Position numbers and translations under genes: made by a program. This document shows positions 48,370 through 57,235 of a stretch of DNA of 64,000 bases, in pieces; the first letter of the stretch is position 1; the number at the start of each line of letters is the position of its first letter. The notes under the pieces were generated by a model, which was not told the DNA's origin, ran no database searches, and was given only the letters and a program-made list of their open reading frames with translations. Origin of the DNA: JBBQKG01 sp038326655 (lineage in GTDB: Bacteria; Actinomycetota; Thermoleophilia; Solirubrobacterales; JBBDJG01); contig JBBQKG010000009.1 of the NCBI GenBank assembly GCA_038326655.1, positions 30,453-94,452 on the forward strand, read 5' to 3'.

Positions 48370-49589
48370 CCGGCGCGCAGGCGATACACCGGGCCGTTCA
48401 GCGACGTCACGTACACCCGTCCTCGCGCATCCTCGCCGAACGAGCTCAGCGACGGAACGTTCAGGCCCACCGCCCGGTCGCCGGTCGCCTTGCCGGCATG
48501 GATCCGGAAGCTCCGCAACTTGCCGGCGCAGAAGTCACCGTATACATAGCGCCCCGCGAGCGCGGCCACCGCGCGGTCGCGCACCACCACGCCGCCCGTA
48601 ACGGAGCACTCGCCGTTCGCGTGGCCGTAGTCGAGTACCGGCGGCGTGGCGCCGGGGCAGGTTCGCGAGATGTCGTAGCGCCGCGTGCCCTCCCAGCAGC
48701 TCCAGCCATAGTCGCGACCCGCGGCCGTGCTGCGGCGCGCGTAGTCGATCTCCTCGCGCGAGTCCTGGCCGACGTCGCCGATGTAGAGGTCGCCCGTGTT
48801 GCGGTCGAACGAGAAGCGCCATGGGTTCCGTATCCCGTAGGTGTAGATCTCGTCGCGCCCCGGCCGCCCGACGAAAGGGTTCGACGACGGTGACAGCGCG
48901 GCTCGCGGCCGCGGGTCGATCCGCAGGATCTTGCCGAGCAGGCTGTTGAGGTTCTGGGCGTTGTCGTGAGGGTCGCCGGCCGACCCGCCGTCGCCCATGC
49001 CGACGTACATGAAGTGGTCTGGCCCGAACAGCAAGAGCCCGCCGTTGTGGTTCGGATAGGGCTGGTGGACGAACAGCACCTGCCGCCGGGTCCCGCGGTC
49101 GGCGCGGTTGGGATTGCTGCCGGAGCGGCGGAACTCCTGGACGTGCGTGTTGCCGCCGCGGTCGGTGAAGTCGACGTAGAAGCGGCCGGTGCTGGCGTAG
49201 TCCGGCGCGAACGCCATCGAGAGGAGGCCCCGCTCCCCTCCGCTGCTGATGTCCCCGGACAGGTCCAGGAACGGCGTGGACCGGCGCTTACCACCGACCA
49301 GCACCCGGATCCGCCCGGTCTGCTCCACGACGAACACCCGCCGCCGATCGCCCGGCGGGGCGGTCACGTGGAGGGGGTTGTCGAAGCGGCCGATGCGGGC
49401 CAGGCGCACTCGCTTGCTGCTTGCCCCGGCAGGGGCTCCGGACGAGGCGGCAGAGCCGCGCGCCTGCCCGTTGTGCGTCCCGCTGCTGGGCGCCTGGGGG
49501 CCGGAGGTGATGCTGTGCACGCCGAGCACGAGGCCGGCGAGCAGCACGACCGTTCCTCCGAGCAGCGCGAAGAACATGCGCCAGCGCAT
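48366..49589 (-). CDS. PQQ-dependent sugar dehydrogenase-like (sGDH/Hip/YliI) exported protein
   Basis: 407 residues from ATG 49589. An N-terminal hydrophobic anchor (about 6-28) is followed by a Ser/Gly/Ala linker and a six-bladed beta-propeller. Signature strands are DDRRRVFVVEQTGRIRVLV-like (GDRRRVFVVEQTGRIRV), ERGLLSMAFAPDY, YVDFTDRGGNTHVQEF, NHNGGLLLFGPDHFMYVGMGDGG, LLGKILRID, YGIRNPWRFSFDRNTGDLYIGDVGQDSREEIDY. The conserved His and Arg residues of the GSDH catalytic site appear present. It would oxidise extracellular sugars if PQQ is available; no PQQ genes are here. Confidence 0.85.
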   Translation of the reverse strand: MRWRMFFALLGGTVVLLAGLVLGVHSITSGPQAPSSGTHNGQARGSAASSGAPAGASSKRVRLARIGRFDNPLHVTAPPGDRRRVFVVEQTGRIRVLVGGKRRSTPFLDLSGDISSGGERGLLSMAFAPDYASTGRFYVDFTDRGGNTHVQEFRRSGSNPNRADRGTRRQVLFVHQPYPNHNGGLLLFGPDHFMYVGMGDGGSAGDPHDNAQNLNSLLGKILRIDPRPRAALSPSSNPFVGRPGRDEIYTYGIRNPWRFSFDRNTGDLYIGDVGQDSREEIDYARRSTAAGRDYGWSCWEGTRRYDISRTCPGATPPVLDYGHANGECSVTGGVVVRDRAVAALAGRYVYGDFCAGKLRSFRIHAGKATGDRAVGLNVPSLSSFGEDARGRVYVTSLNGPVYRLRAG

Positions 49590-49688
49590 CGCAGGATTCT
49601 GGCAGGAGCCCGAAGGGGCGATCGCGGGACCCACCGACCGAGCCTACATCCGGCGAATCCAACGGGTCGCACGTCTACCCTCTCAGCG

Positions 49689-50969
49689 GTGTTCATTTCG
49701 GAGCGCCATCGCCGGCGCCGCTTTCCGCGTGCCCTGATCGCCGCAGCCGTGCTGGTCGTGGGGCTGGGCATCGCGGCATACCTGGTCCTCAGCAACCGCA
49801 ACCAGGACGTCCACCGCGGCAACAAGGTCGAGTTCCGCGCGGCCCAGCCGCAGAAGCCGAAGGCCGAGACGACGCCGTGGCCCTTCTATCACTACGACCT
49901 CGCCCACACCGCCTACCTGCGCGCCGAGATCGGGCCCCCTTTCCACAAGCGGTGGGTGTACGTGGGGCGCGTGCTGATGGAGTTCCCGACCTCTGTCGTC
50001 GGGAACAGCGTGTATTTCACGCGCAACGACGGCAGCGTATTCCGGCTCGGGACCGACCGGGGGAAGCGCAAGTGGAAGCGGCAGGTCGGGCGGCTCGGCG
50101 CCTCGACTCCGGCCTACTGGCACGGCCGCCTGTTCGTGACCTTCCTGTCGCCCGGCAAGGTCGTGGCGCTCCGCGCCCGCGACGGAAAGGTGCTCTGGTC
50201 GAAGACGCTGCCGAGCCGGAGCGAGTCCTCGCCGATCATCAAGGACGGGGTGCTGTACTTCGGCACCGAGGGTGGCGAGCTGTATGCCCTGTATGCGAAG
50301 ACCGGCCGCGTCAAGTGGAAGTCCACCACCGGCGGCGCGATCAAGGCCTCGCCGGCGTTGTCGGGCAGCACGCTCTACGTCGGCGACTACAGCGGTCGGA
50401 TGTTCGCGATCTGGGCCCGGACCGGCCGCCAGCGCTGGTCCACCGGCACGTCGGGCAGCAAGTTCGGGTTCGCCTCCGGCCGGTTCTACTCGACGCCCTC
50501 GGTCGGATTCGGCCGCGTCTTCGCCGGAAACACGGACGGCAAGGTCTACTCGTTCGGTGCCAAGAGCGGCGAGCTCGCGTGGTCCAAGTCGACCGGCGGA
50601 TACGTGTACTCCTCCCCCGCGATCGTGAGCGTCGAAGGCCTCGGGCCGACGGTCTACATCGGCTCCTACGACGGCACGCTCTACGCGCTCGACGCCCGCA
50701 CCGGCTCGACCCGCTGGACGCAGAAGGCCGGCGGGCGCATCTCCGGCGGTGTGTCGGTCGTGGGCCGGGTCGCCTACTACGCCGACCTCGACTCGAAGTC
50801 GACCTTCGGCGCGGACGTGCGCACCGGCAAGATCGTCTTCCACCGTGGCCGCGGTGCTTACAACCCCGTCACCTCCGACGGGAAGCGCATCTACCTCACC
50901 GGCTACAACAGCATCACGGCGCTCGATCCGATCAAGCAGTCCGGCAAGCGGGCCACGAACAACCCTTAA
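49689..50969 (+). CDS. Membrane-anchored PQQ-like beta-propeller protein (BamB-like repeats)
   Basis: 426 residues from GTG 49689. Residues about 11-34 form a signal anchor after a basic stretch (ERHRRRRFPR). The rest is a series of about seven propeller blades with YVGxxxGxLYALxxxTGxxxW repeats (for example GVLYFGTEGGELYALYAKTGRVKW, TVYIGSYDGTLYALDARTGSTRW). Such domains scaffold protein complexes or bind PQQ; the quinoprotein catalytic residues cannot be confirmed. TACCCT lies 7 nt before the GTG and no Shine-Dalgarno is present, so the mRNA is probably leaderless. It is divergent from the sugar dehydrogenase gene. Confidence 0.85.
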   Translation: MFISERHRRRRFPRALIAAAVLVVGLGIAAYLVLSNRNQDVHRGNKVEFRAAQPQKPKAETTPWPFYHYDLAHTAYLRAEIGPPFHKRWVYVGRVLMEFPTSVVGNSVYFTRNDGSVFRLGTDRGKRKWKRQVGRLGASTPAYWHGRLFVTFLSPGKVVALRARDGKVLWSKTLPSRSESSPIIKDGVLYFGTEGGELYALYAKTGRVKWKSTTGGAIKASPALSGSTLYVGDYSGRMFAIWARTGRQRWSTGTSGSKFGFASGRFYSTPSVGFGRVFAGNTDGKVYSFGAKSGELAWSKSTGGYVYSSPAIVSVEGLGPTVYIGSYDGTLYALDARTGSTRWTQKAGGRISGGVSVVGRVAYYADLDSKSTFGADVRTGKIVFHRGRGAYNPVTSDGKRIYLTGYNSITALDPIKQSGKRATNNP

Positions 50970-51044
50970 CAGGAAATTCATCGTCTGCCGGTCCTGCTCC
51001 CGGGTTCCAATCGCTGGAGGGAGCCAACCGACAGGAGGTTCGAC

Positions 51045-51638
51045 ATGGGGATGAGGAGATTCACCACCGCTGCGCTGGCAGCCGCCACGCTGGTGCTCGC
51101 GCTGGCCGCGACCGCCGCGGTCGCGCGACCGATCTTCGGCACGCAGGGCGACGACGTGCTGAACGGCACCGTCCGCCACGACTACATCGTCGGCCGGGCC
51201 GGCAACGACACGATCAACGGGTACGCGCGCTGGGACGTGATCCGCGGCAGCCTGGGCAACGACGTCGTGAATGCCGGACCGGGGCGCGACATCGCCTTCG
51301 GAGGGCCGGGCGACGATACGCTGAACGGAGACGACGGTCCCGATCTGCTGGCTGCCGGTCAGGGCGTCGACGTCGTCAACGGCGGTCCTGGAAATGACCG
51401 GCTTTGGGCGCTGGCGCGGGTGGACGTCACCGGCCAGCCGAACGAGCCCGCCGACACCGTCAGCGGCGGACCCGGCAACGACCGGATCCACGTTCGCGAC
51501 GGGGAGGCGGACAACGTCGACTGCGGTGACGGCAACGATCTCGTGATCGCCGACGACAAGGACGTGATCGCGGGCAACTGCGAGCTGACCAGGCGTTACG
51601 CGCCCAGGCCCCACGAGCCCACGCAGGACGAGCGCTAG
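51045..51638 (+). CDS. Secreted RTX/hemolysin-type calcium-binding repeat protein
   Basis: 197 residues with a signal peptide (about 1-27: MRRFTTAALAAATLVLALAATAAVA). The mature part has about seven glycine-rich nonapeptide repeats of the GGxGxDxhx type, among them GTQGDDVLN, GRAGNDTIN, GSLGNDVVN, GGPGDDTLN, GGPGNDRLW and GGPGNDRIH, which wind into a calcium-binding beta-roll. Near the end are single Cys residues (VDCGDGND, GNCELT) that could form a disulfide. No catalytic domain is attached. AGGAGG precedes ATG 51045. Its 3' end overlaps convergent hisF by 4 nt. Role unknown. Confidence 0.85.
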   Translation: MGMRRFTTAALAAATLVLALAATAAVARPIFGTQGDDVLNGTVRHDYIVGRAGNDTINGYARWDVIRGSLGNDVVNAGPGRDIAFGGPGDDTLNGDDGPDLLAAGQGVDVVNGGPGNDRLWALARVDVTGQPNEPADTVSGGPGNDRIHVRDGEADNVDCGDGNDLVIADDKDVIAGNCELTRRYAPRPHEPTQDER

Positions 51639-52405
51639 ATCCGCACGGGGATGCCGGCCCGGCGCAGGTGCTCCTTCGCGTCGCGGACCTTGAAGGTCCC
51701 GTAGTGGAAGATCGACGCGCACAGCACGGCGTCGGCGCCGGCCTCCTCGATCGCTTCGCTGAGATGCTCGAGGCGCCCGGCGCCTCCTGACGCGATCACG
51801 GGAATCTCGACCGCCGCGGACACGGAGCGGGTCAGCTCGAGGTCGTAGCCGTCCTCGGTGCCGTCCCGATCCATGCTGGTCAGCAGGATCTCTCCCGCTC
51901 CAAGCTCAGCTCCCTCGCGCGCCCACGCGACCACGTCGCGGCCGGTCGCGACCCGGCCGCCGTTGACGTAGACCTCGAATCCATCCGCGGGATCGTCCGA
52001 GCGGCGCTTCGCGTCGATCGCGAGCACGACGGATTGGGCGCCGAAGGTGTCGGCGAGCTCGGCCATCAGCTCAGGCCGCCGGACCGCGGCAGAGTTGATA
52101 GAGATCTTGTCGGCGCCGGCGTCGAGCACCGCCTGCGCGTCCTCCCGGGAGCGGATGCCGCCGCCGATCGTGAACGGGATGAACACGTTGTCTGCGGTGC
52201 GCCGCGCAAGCCGGACGATCGTCTCGCGCGCCTCGTGAGAGGCCGTGATGTCCAGGAACACCAGCTCGTCCGCGCCCTCGGCGTCGTAGCGCTCGGCCAG
52301 CTCGACCGGGTCGCCGGCGTCGCGCAGGCCGACGAAGTTCGTGCCCTTCACGACACGGCCCTTGTCGACGTCGAGGCACGGGATCACCCGCTTCAGGACG
52401 CTCAA
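51635..52405 (-). CDS. hisF: Imidazole glycerol phosphate synthase, cyclase subunit
   Basis: 256 residues, (beta/alpha)8 barrel. Catalytic Asp is in RVIPCLDVDKGRVVKGTNF and the second in VVLAIDAKR; phosphate sites are GGGIRSREDAQAVLDAGADKISINSAAV and IASGGAGRLEHLSEAI. It couples ammonia from HisH to make IGP and AICAR. GTG 52405 overlaps hisA by 4 nt. It is the last gene of the his operon. Confidence 0.97.
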   Translation of the reverse strand: MSVLKRVIPCLDVDKGRVVKGTNFVGLRDAGDPVELAERYDAEGADELVFLDITASHEARETIVRLARRTADNVFIPFTIGGGIRSREDAQAVLDAGADKISINSAAVRRPELMAELADTFGAQSVVLAIDAKRRSDDPADGFEVYVNGGRVATGRDVVAWAREGAELGAGEILLTSMDRDGTEDGYDLELTRSVSAAVEIPVIASGGAGRLEHLSEAIEEAGADAVLCASIFHYGTFKVRDAKEHLRRAGIPVRI

Positions 52406-53127
52406 AGCACCTCCAGCGCCTCGGGCACGGTGAACTTTCGCTCGTAGAGCGCCTTCCCGACGATCACCCCGGTGAGCTGCTTCAGGCCGAGCGAGGCGAG
52501 CTGCCGGAGGTCGTCGATCGATCCGATCCCGCCGGAGTAGAGGATCTCGGCGTCTCCCGCCGCCGCATCGAGCTGGGACGCAATCCGGAGGTCAGCTCCC
52601 TGCATCGTGCCGTCCCAGTCGACCTTCGTGTAGATGATCGTCTTGACGTTGGCCGCGACAAGTCGAGCGACGGCGTCCGTGGGCGAAAGTCGGATCCGTT
52701 CCTGCCAGCCCTGCACCGCGACGCGACCGTTCTTGACGTCGAGCCCCACCGCGATGCGGTCGCCATGTGACACGACCAGCTGATCGAGGAGGTCCGGGTT
52801 CAGAAAGGCTGCGGTACCGAGCACGACCCGTGCCGCGCCACGCTCGATCGCGGCCTCCACGTCGGGCGCCGACCGTAGGCCTCCCCCGTACTGCACGGGA
52901 ACGTCGAGGCGCGCGATTCGCTCGAGGTTCTCGAGGTTCACCGGCGCACCGCTTCGAGCGCCGTCGAGGTCCACGACATGCAGCCGGCGCGCGCCCTCCT
53001 CGACCCAGCGCCGCGCGGCCTCGCACGGATCGGCGTCGTACTCCGTGGTACGAGCAAAGTCGCCCTGGTGCAGCCTGACCGCCTTCCCGCCGAGCATGTC
53101 GACGGCCGGATACAGCTCGATTGCCAT
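52402..53127 (-). CDS. hisA: 1-(5-phosphoribosyl)-5-[(5-phosphoribosylamino)methylideneamino]imidazole-4-carboxamide isomerase
   Basis: 241 residues, TIM barrel. The catalytic Asp is in LYPAVDMLGGKAVRLHQGDF, the second acid/base in ISVGLDVKNG-like (IAVGLDVKNGRVAVQGW). Phosphate loops are YGGGLRSAPDVEAAI and YSGGIGSIDDLRQL. In many actinobacteria this enzyme is bifunctional (PriA: HisA plus TrpF); whether that applies here cannot be told without the rest of the trp genes. It lies 3 nt after hisH. Confidence 0.96.
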   Translation of the reverse strand: MAIELYPAVDMLGGKAVRLHQGDFARTTEYDADPCEAARRWVEEGARRLHVVDLDGARSGAPVNLENLERIARLDVPVQYGGGLRSAPDVEAAIERGAARVVLGTAAFLNPDLLDQLVVSHGDRIAVGLDVKNGRVAVQGWQERIRLSPTDAVARLVAANVKTIIYTKVDWDGTMQGADLRIASQLDAAAGDAEILYSGGIGSIDDLRQLASLGLKQLTGVIVGKALYERKFTVPEALEVL

Positions 53128-53130
53128 CCG

Positions 53131-53766
53131 CTAGGAAGTGGCGCCGACGACCGCGCAGATGCCTGCGAAGTTCTCCAGCAGCTTCAGGCCGTGGGTGCTC
53201 GACTTCTCGGGGTGGAACTGGACGCCGTAGAGCGGCTCGCGCTCGACCGCGCAGGCGAACGGCTCGCCGTAGGACGCCGTCCCGAGCACGTCTTCCTCGG
53301 CGGTGGGCACGGGAGCGAACGAGTGCACGAAATAGAAGGAGCAATCGTCCGGAAGCTCGGCCGTGAGGCGTGAGCGCTTGTTCCAGCGCACGCTGTTCCA
53401 GCCGATGTGCGGCACTTTGAGTCCCGGTGCCGCCAGCCGGTCGACGCGCCCCTGGAGCAGCCCGAGCCCCCAGGCGCCATCGTTCTCGCTCGAGGCCTCG
53501 AACAGCAGCTGGAGCCCCAGGCAGATGCCGAGCGTGGGCACTCCGGCCCCAAGCCGATCCCCGATCAGGGCGTCCAGCCCGAGCTCCCGCAGGTTCCGCA
53601 TCGCCTTCGGGAACGCCCCGACGCCGGGCAGGACCACGCCGTCGGCCTTCCGCACGACGTCGTGGTCGGCCGTCACGGCGGGGGTTGCGCCGACCCGCGC
53701 GAGCGCCTTCTCGACGGAGCGGAGGTTGCCCATGCCGTAGTCCAGGATCGCGATCGTCGGGGTCAC
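53131..53766 (-). CDS. hisH: Imidazole glycerol phosphate synthase, glutaminase subunit
   Basis: 211 residues from GTG 53766, class I glutamine amidotransferase. The nucleophile Cys is in TLGICLGLQLLFEASSE, and the His-Glu pair in YGVQFHPEKSSTHG. The N-terminal IAILDYGMGNLRSVEKAL and GVGAFPKAM (oxyanion strand) are standard HisH. It supplies ammonia to HisF. The GTG overlaps the hisB stop by 4 nt. Confidence 0.97.
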   Translation of the reverse strand: MTPTIAILDYGMGNLRSVEKALARVGATPAVTADHDVVRKADGVVLPGVGAFPKAMRNLRELGLDALIGDRLGAGVPTLGICLGLQLLFEASSENDGAWGLGLLQGRVDRLAAPGLKVPHIGWNSVRWNKRSRLTAELPDDCSFYFVHSFAPVPTAEEDVLGTASYGEPFACAVEREPLYGVQFHPEKSSTHGLKLLENFAGICAVVGATS

Positions 53767-54365
53767 AGGACGCCCTTCGTGGAGGGGATTCCCGGCTCGC
53801 TCGCGTCGATCGCGACGGCCTCGCGAAGCGCCCGCGCGAATGCCTTGAAGCACGCCTCGATCTTGTGGTGGGCGTTGGAGCCGTCGAGTGCGCGCAGGTG
53901 GATCGTGAGCTTCGCGTTGTTGGCGACGGCGCGGAAGAACTCCTCGGTCAAATCGGTCTCGAATCCGGCGATCGTCGTGACCGGCAGATCGACCTCGAAC
54001 GAGCAGTACGGGCGCCCGCTGACATCGATCGCACAGGCCCCGAGGGCCTCGTCCATCGGCACCATCGCGTCGCCGTAGCGCGCGATCCCACGGCGGTCTC
54101 CGAGCGCCTGGTCGAGCGCCTGGCCCAGCACGATGCCGACGTCCTCGGTGGTGTGGTGGGCACCGGTCTCGAGGTCGCCTTTCGCGGTCACGTCGAGGTT
54201 CAGCCGTGCGTGGCGGGCAAGCAGGTCGAGCATGTGGTCGAAGAAGCCCACGCCGGTCGAGATCTCTGCGCGCCCGGAGCCGTCGAGCTCGAGCGCGAGC
54301 CGGATCTGCGTCTCCTTCGTGGATCGCTCGACCGACGCCGCGCGTGCTGTGCTCGAATTGTTCAT
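53763..54365 (-). CDS. hisB: Imidazoleglycerol-phosphate dehydratase
   Basis: 200 residues from ATG 54365, the monofunctional form (no HisN phosphatase domain). Manganese-binding motifs are FFDHMLDLLARHARLNLDV, HHTTEDVGIVLGQAL and LRALDGSNAHHKIEACFKAFARAL. It converts IGP to imidazole-acetol phosphate. ATG overlaps the hisD stop by 4 nt. The frame is open further upstream, but homologs start near here. Confidence 0.96.
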   Translation of the reverse strand: MNNSSTARAASVERSTKETQIRLALELDGSGRAEISTGVGFFDHMLDLLARHARLNLDVTAKGDLETGAHHTTEDVGIVLGQALDQALGDRRGIARYGDAMVPMDEALGACAIDVSGRPYCSFEVDLPVTTIAGFETDLTEEFFRAVANNAKLTIHLRALDGSNAHHKIEACFKAFARALREAVAIDASEPGIPSTKGVL

Positions 54366-55591
54366 GCTCTGGCTTCGGCCGATTCCCCGTGGACGGGGAA
54401 GCCCTCCGCCCGCGCGATGTTGCCGACGTGCGGTGCAAGCCGCGCGGCCGCCCCGTCGGGCAACGATACCAGCGCCTGTCGGCGCCGGAACGTCGTCGCA
54501 CCGAGCGGTCCGGCGAAGCGTGCCGCCCCTCCGGTGGGCAGCACGTGGTTGGAGCCGGCCACGTAGTCGCCGAAGGCGGCGCCGCCGTTTCGACCCAGGA
54601 ACACGCACCCGGCGCTGCGCACCAGCCCAGCGAGCGCGTCGGCGTCGGCAACCGCCAGCTCGAGGTGCTCGGGCGCGATCGCGTTCGCCAGCTCGACCGC
54701 GGTTTCGACGCTTTCCGTCTGCACCAGCGCGAGCGGTGCGCCGGATACGGTCGGCCGCTCGGCGGAGAGTCGCGCGGCCTCCTGCTCGACCCGCGCGAGT
54801 AGCTCTGCGTTCGGCGTTGCGAGCACCAGCATGGTCTCGTCGCCGTGCTCGCTCTGGGCGGCGAGGTCGAGCGCCACGAGCGACGCGTCGGCCGTCTCGT
54901 CAGCCACCACGACCAGTTCCGAGGGCCCCTCCACGCCGTCGATCCCGACCGTGCCCACGACCTGCCGCTTGGCCTCCTGCACGTAGGCGTTGCCCGGCCC
55001 CACGATCACGTCCACCGGCGCAATCGTCTCGGTTCCGAACGCCAGCGCGGCGATCGCCTGGGCCCCGCCCACGAGGTGTACCTCGTCGACCCCGCACAGG
55101 GCACACGCGGCGAGGATCACCTCGCTCCCAGGTGTCACCACGACCAGCTCCTCGACGCCTGCGACACGCGCCGGCACCGCGCACATGAGGGCCGTCGACG
55201 GGTAGGCAGCCCTGCCCCCGGGCGCGTAGATCCCCGCGCGCTGCACGGGCACCTCCCGAAGCTCGATCCGCTGGCCTTCCGGCAGATCGACACCGATCGC
55301 CTCCCGCGGCTCCGCCTCGGCAACCCGCCGCACGTTGTCGGCCTCGAGCTTGAGACTCGCGCGGACGCCGGCGTCGATCGCGTTCAGCGCATCGCGAAGC
55401 TCGGAGGGGGGCACGCGCCTCGGGTCCGCGTCGTCGAATCTCCGGGTCCAGTCACGCAGCGCTGCGTCCCCGCGCGCCCGCACGTCGTCGACGATCTCGG
55501 CAACCGCCTCGCGTACGCCCGCGGGCGGCGGCGCCAGCGCACGGATCTCCGCCGCGCTCACGCCCGGGAACGTGTATCTAGCCGCGCGCAC
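54362..55591 (-). CDS. hisD: Histidinol dehydrogenase
   Basis: 409 residues from GTG 55591, overlapping hisG by 14 nt. Signature segments are GIYAPGGRAAYPSTALMCAVPARVAGV, IDGVEGPSELVVVADETADASLVALDLAAQSEHG, and AIAPEHLELAV with GGAAFGDYVAGSNHVLPTGG. The zinc ligands (Gln/His in AAQSEHG) and catalytic Glu-His (APEHLEL) are present. It performs the last two oxidations to histidine. The N-terminus is a little shorter than many homologs. Confidence 0.96.
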   Translation of the reverse strand: MRAARYTFPGVSAAEIRALAPPPAGVREAVAEIVDDVRARGDAALRDWTRRFDDADPRRVPPSELRDALNAIDAGVRASLKLEADNVRRVAEAEPREAIGVDLPEGQRIELREVPVQRAGIYAPGGRAAYPSTALMCAVPARVAGVEELVVVTPGSEVILAACALCGVDEVHLVGGAQAIAALAFGTETIAPVDVIVGPGNAYVQEAKRQVVGTVGIDGVEGPSELVVVADETADASLVALDLAAQSEHGDETMLVLATPNAELLARVEQEAARLSAERPTVSGAPLALVQTESVETAVELANAIAPEHLELAVADADALAGLVRSAGCVFLGRNGGAAFGDYVAGSNHVLPTGGAARFAGPLGATTFRRRQALVSLPDGAAARLAPHVGNIARAEGFPVHGESAEARA

Positions 55592-56216
55592 CGATTCGCT
55601 CCACGAGCGCGTCGATCTCGCTCTGGCGCAGCTTGTGCGCAACGCGATTCGCGACGAGGCGCGCGGTGCAGTCCGCGATCACCTCACGGACCTCGAGCGC
55701 GTTCTCCATCAGCGTGCGCCCGCTCGCGGTGAGGTCGACGATCCCGTCTGCCAGGCCGGCGATCGGCGCGAGCTCGACCGAGCCCTTCACCTCGATCACC
55801 TCCGCCTGCCTGCCGCTCTGCTCGAAGTGCCGGGCCGCGATCCGCGGGTACTTCGTCGCGATTCGGATCGCGCCGAGGCGGCGCTCCAGGTCGCGGGCGA
55901 ATCGATCGCCGGCCCGCGACGCGACCACCATCCGGCAGTGGCCGTAGCCGAGGTCGACCAGCTCGTAGACGACTCGTTCCTGCTGCTCCATCAGCACGTC
56001 CTTGCCCGTGATCCCGAGATCCACAGCGCCGGCCTCCACATAGGTCGGCACGTCACTCGGGCGCAGCGTCAACACGGTCACCTCCGGGCCCGGGAACAGC
56101 AGCGACCGGGAGTCCGACCGCAGGGGCGCGCTGTCGACCCCGATCGAGTCGAGCAGGCTCAGCGTGTCGTCGAAGAGCGCCCCGCGGGGAACGGCGAGGC
56201 GAAGCGGCTCGCTCAT
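55578..56216 (-). CDS. hisG: ATP phosphoribosyltransferase, short catalytic form
   Basis: 212 residues from ATG 56216. It has LRLAVPRGALFDDTLSLLDSIG, AVDLGITGKDVLMEQ, RIATKYPRIAARHF and the PRPP loop IVDLTASGRTLMENAL. It lacks the C-terminal ACT-like regulatory domain of long HisG, so it needs the HisZ subunit; hisZ is immediately upstream with a 4-nt overlap. Together they form the first, feedback-regulated step of histidine synthesis. Confidence 0.95.
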   Translation of the reverse strand: MSEPLRLAVPRGALFDDTLSLLDSIGVDSAPLRSDSRSLLFPGPEVTVLTLRPSDVPTYVEAGAVDLGITGKDVLMEQQERVVYELVDLGYGHCRMVVASRAGDRFARDLERRLGAIRIATKYPRIAARHFEQSGRQAEVIEVKGSVELAPIAGLADGIVDLTASGRTLMENALEVREVIADCTARLVANRVAHKLRQSEIDALVERIGARG

Positions 56217-57199
56217 CCGCCGCGCCGCTCCTCTTCGGCCTGTGCGACGTGGAGCCGCTCGACGAAGAGCGCGAAGCCACACGCGGGCCGTGAGCTGCCG
56301 AAGCGGCCGATCAGGTCGTCGTAGCGGCCGCCGGCGCCGATCACGTGGCCCAGCGCGGGGTCATAGACCTCGAAGATCGCGCCCGTGTAGTAGCCGAGGT
56401 CACGCACGAGACCGAGGTCGAAGATCACGCGGTCGCCGAGACCGCGCTCCTGCACGCCGGCCGCGACCTCCCTGAGCCGCTGGGTCGCCTGCGTGACGTC
56501 CGCGCCGCCCAGCTCGACCGCCCGCTCGATCACCCCCGGTCCTCCGCGAAGCTGAGGGAGCGCGACCAACGTCTCCTGCTGGCGCTCGCTCATGCCGAGG
56601 TCGCCGACCCGCTGCTCGAGCTCGACGAAGTCGTGGCGCTCGAGCGCGGACAGCACCGCGCCGGCCCGGCTGCCGTTTCCCGCTCCCATCCCCTCCAGGA
56701 GGCCGCGGTAGAGGCCGGCGTCGCCCAGCCCGATGCGCGCCCGCGGCAGGTCCGCCGCATCGAGCGCCGCGCACATCACCTCGATCGCCTCGAGCGTGCC
56801 GGCCGGCGCTTCGGCGCCGATCAACTCGACGCCCGCCTGGAGGATCTCGCGCTGCTGCCCGCGCTGCGGCGTGACGGCCCGGTAGGCGTGGGAGAGATAG
56901 CAGAGCCGCAACGGCCCGGGGTGCTCGCCGAAACGGGTCGCGACCAGGCGCGCGATCGGGATCGTCATGTCGGACCGCAGCGCCAGCACCTGCCCGTGCT
57001 CGTCGAAGAGCCGGTAGCTCGCCCCCGCGGCCCGCGCGTCGCCCTTCACCAGTACGTTCTCGTACTCCAGCGTCGGCGTCCAGACCTCGCCATAGCCAAA
57101 GCGCTCGAAGGTCTCGAGCAGGGCCGTCGAGAGAACGCGCAGCTCGCGCATCTCGTCGGGCAGGATGTCGCGCGTTCCCGGCGGGATCGGATAGTTCAT
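56213..57199 (-). CDS. hisZ: ATP phosphoribosyltransferase regulatory subunit
   Basis: 328 residues, related to class II histidyl-tRNA synthetase but lacking the anticodon domain. Visible are PGTRDILPDEMRELRVLS, YGEVWTPTLEYENVLVKGD, LALRSDMTIPIARLVATRF, LCYLSHAYRA, and a C-terminal GYYTGAIFEVYDPALGHVIGAGGRYDDLIGRFG. This is the HisZ pattern; no separate hisS is needed to explain it. It partners short-form HisG. It lies 36 nt after murA on the same strand. Confidence 0.94.
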   Translation of the reverse strand: MNYPIPPGTRDILPDEMRELRVLSTALLETFERFGYGEVWTPTLEYENVLVKGDARAAGASYRLFDEHGQVLALRSDMTIPIARLVATRFGEHPGPLRLCYLSHAYRAVTPQRGQQREILQAGVELIGAEAPAGTLEAIEVMCAALDAADLPRARIGLGDAGLYRGLLEGMGAGNGSRAGAVLSALERHDFVELEQRVGDLGMSERQQETLVALPQLRGGPGVIERAVELGGADVTQATQRLREVAAGVQERGLGDRVIFDLGLVRDLGYYTGAIFEVYDPALGHVIGAGGRYDDLIGRFGSSRPACGFALFVERLHVAQAEEERRGG

Positions 57200-57235
57200 G
57201 GCAGTCGCCCTGGGGCGCGCGTCAGTTTGGCAGGC

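Noticed and set aside
46753..51044. Natural-product biosynthetic cluster around the carbamoyltransferase
   Set aside because: No synthase, tailoring enzyme or exporter gene is present; neighbours are propeller proteins and a peroxiredoxin.
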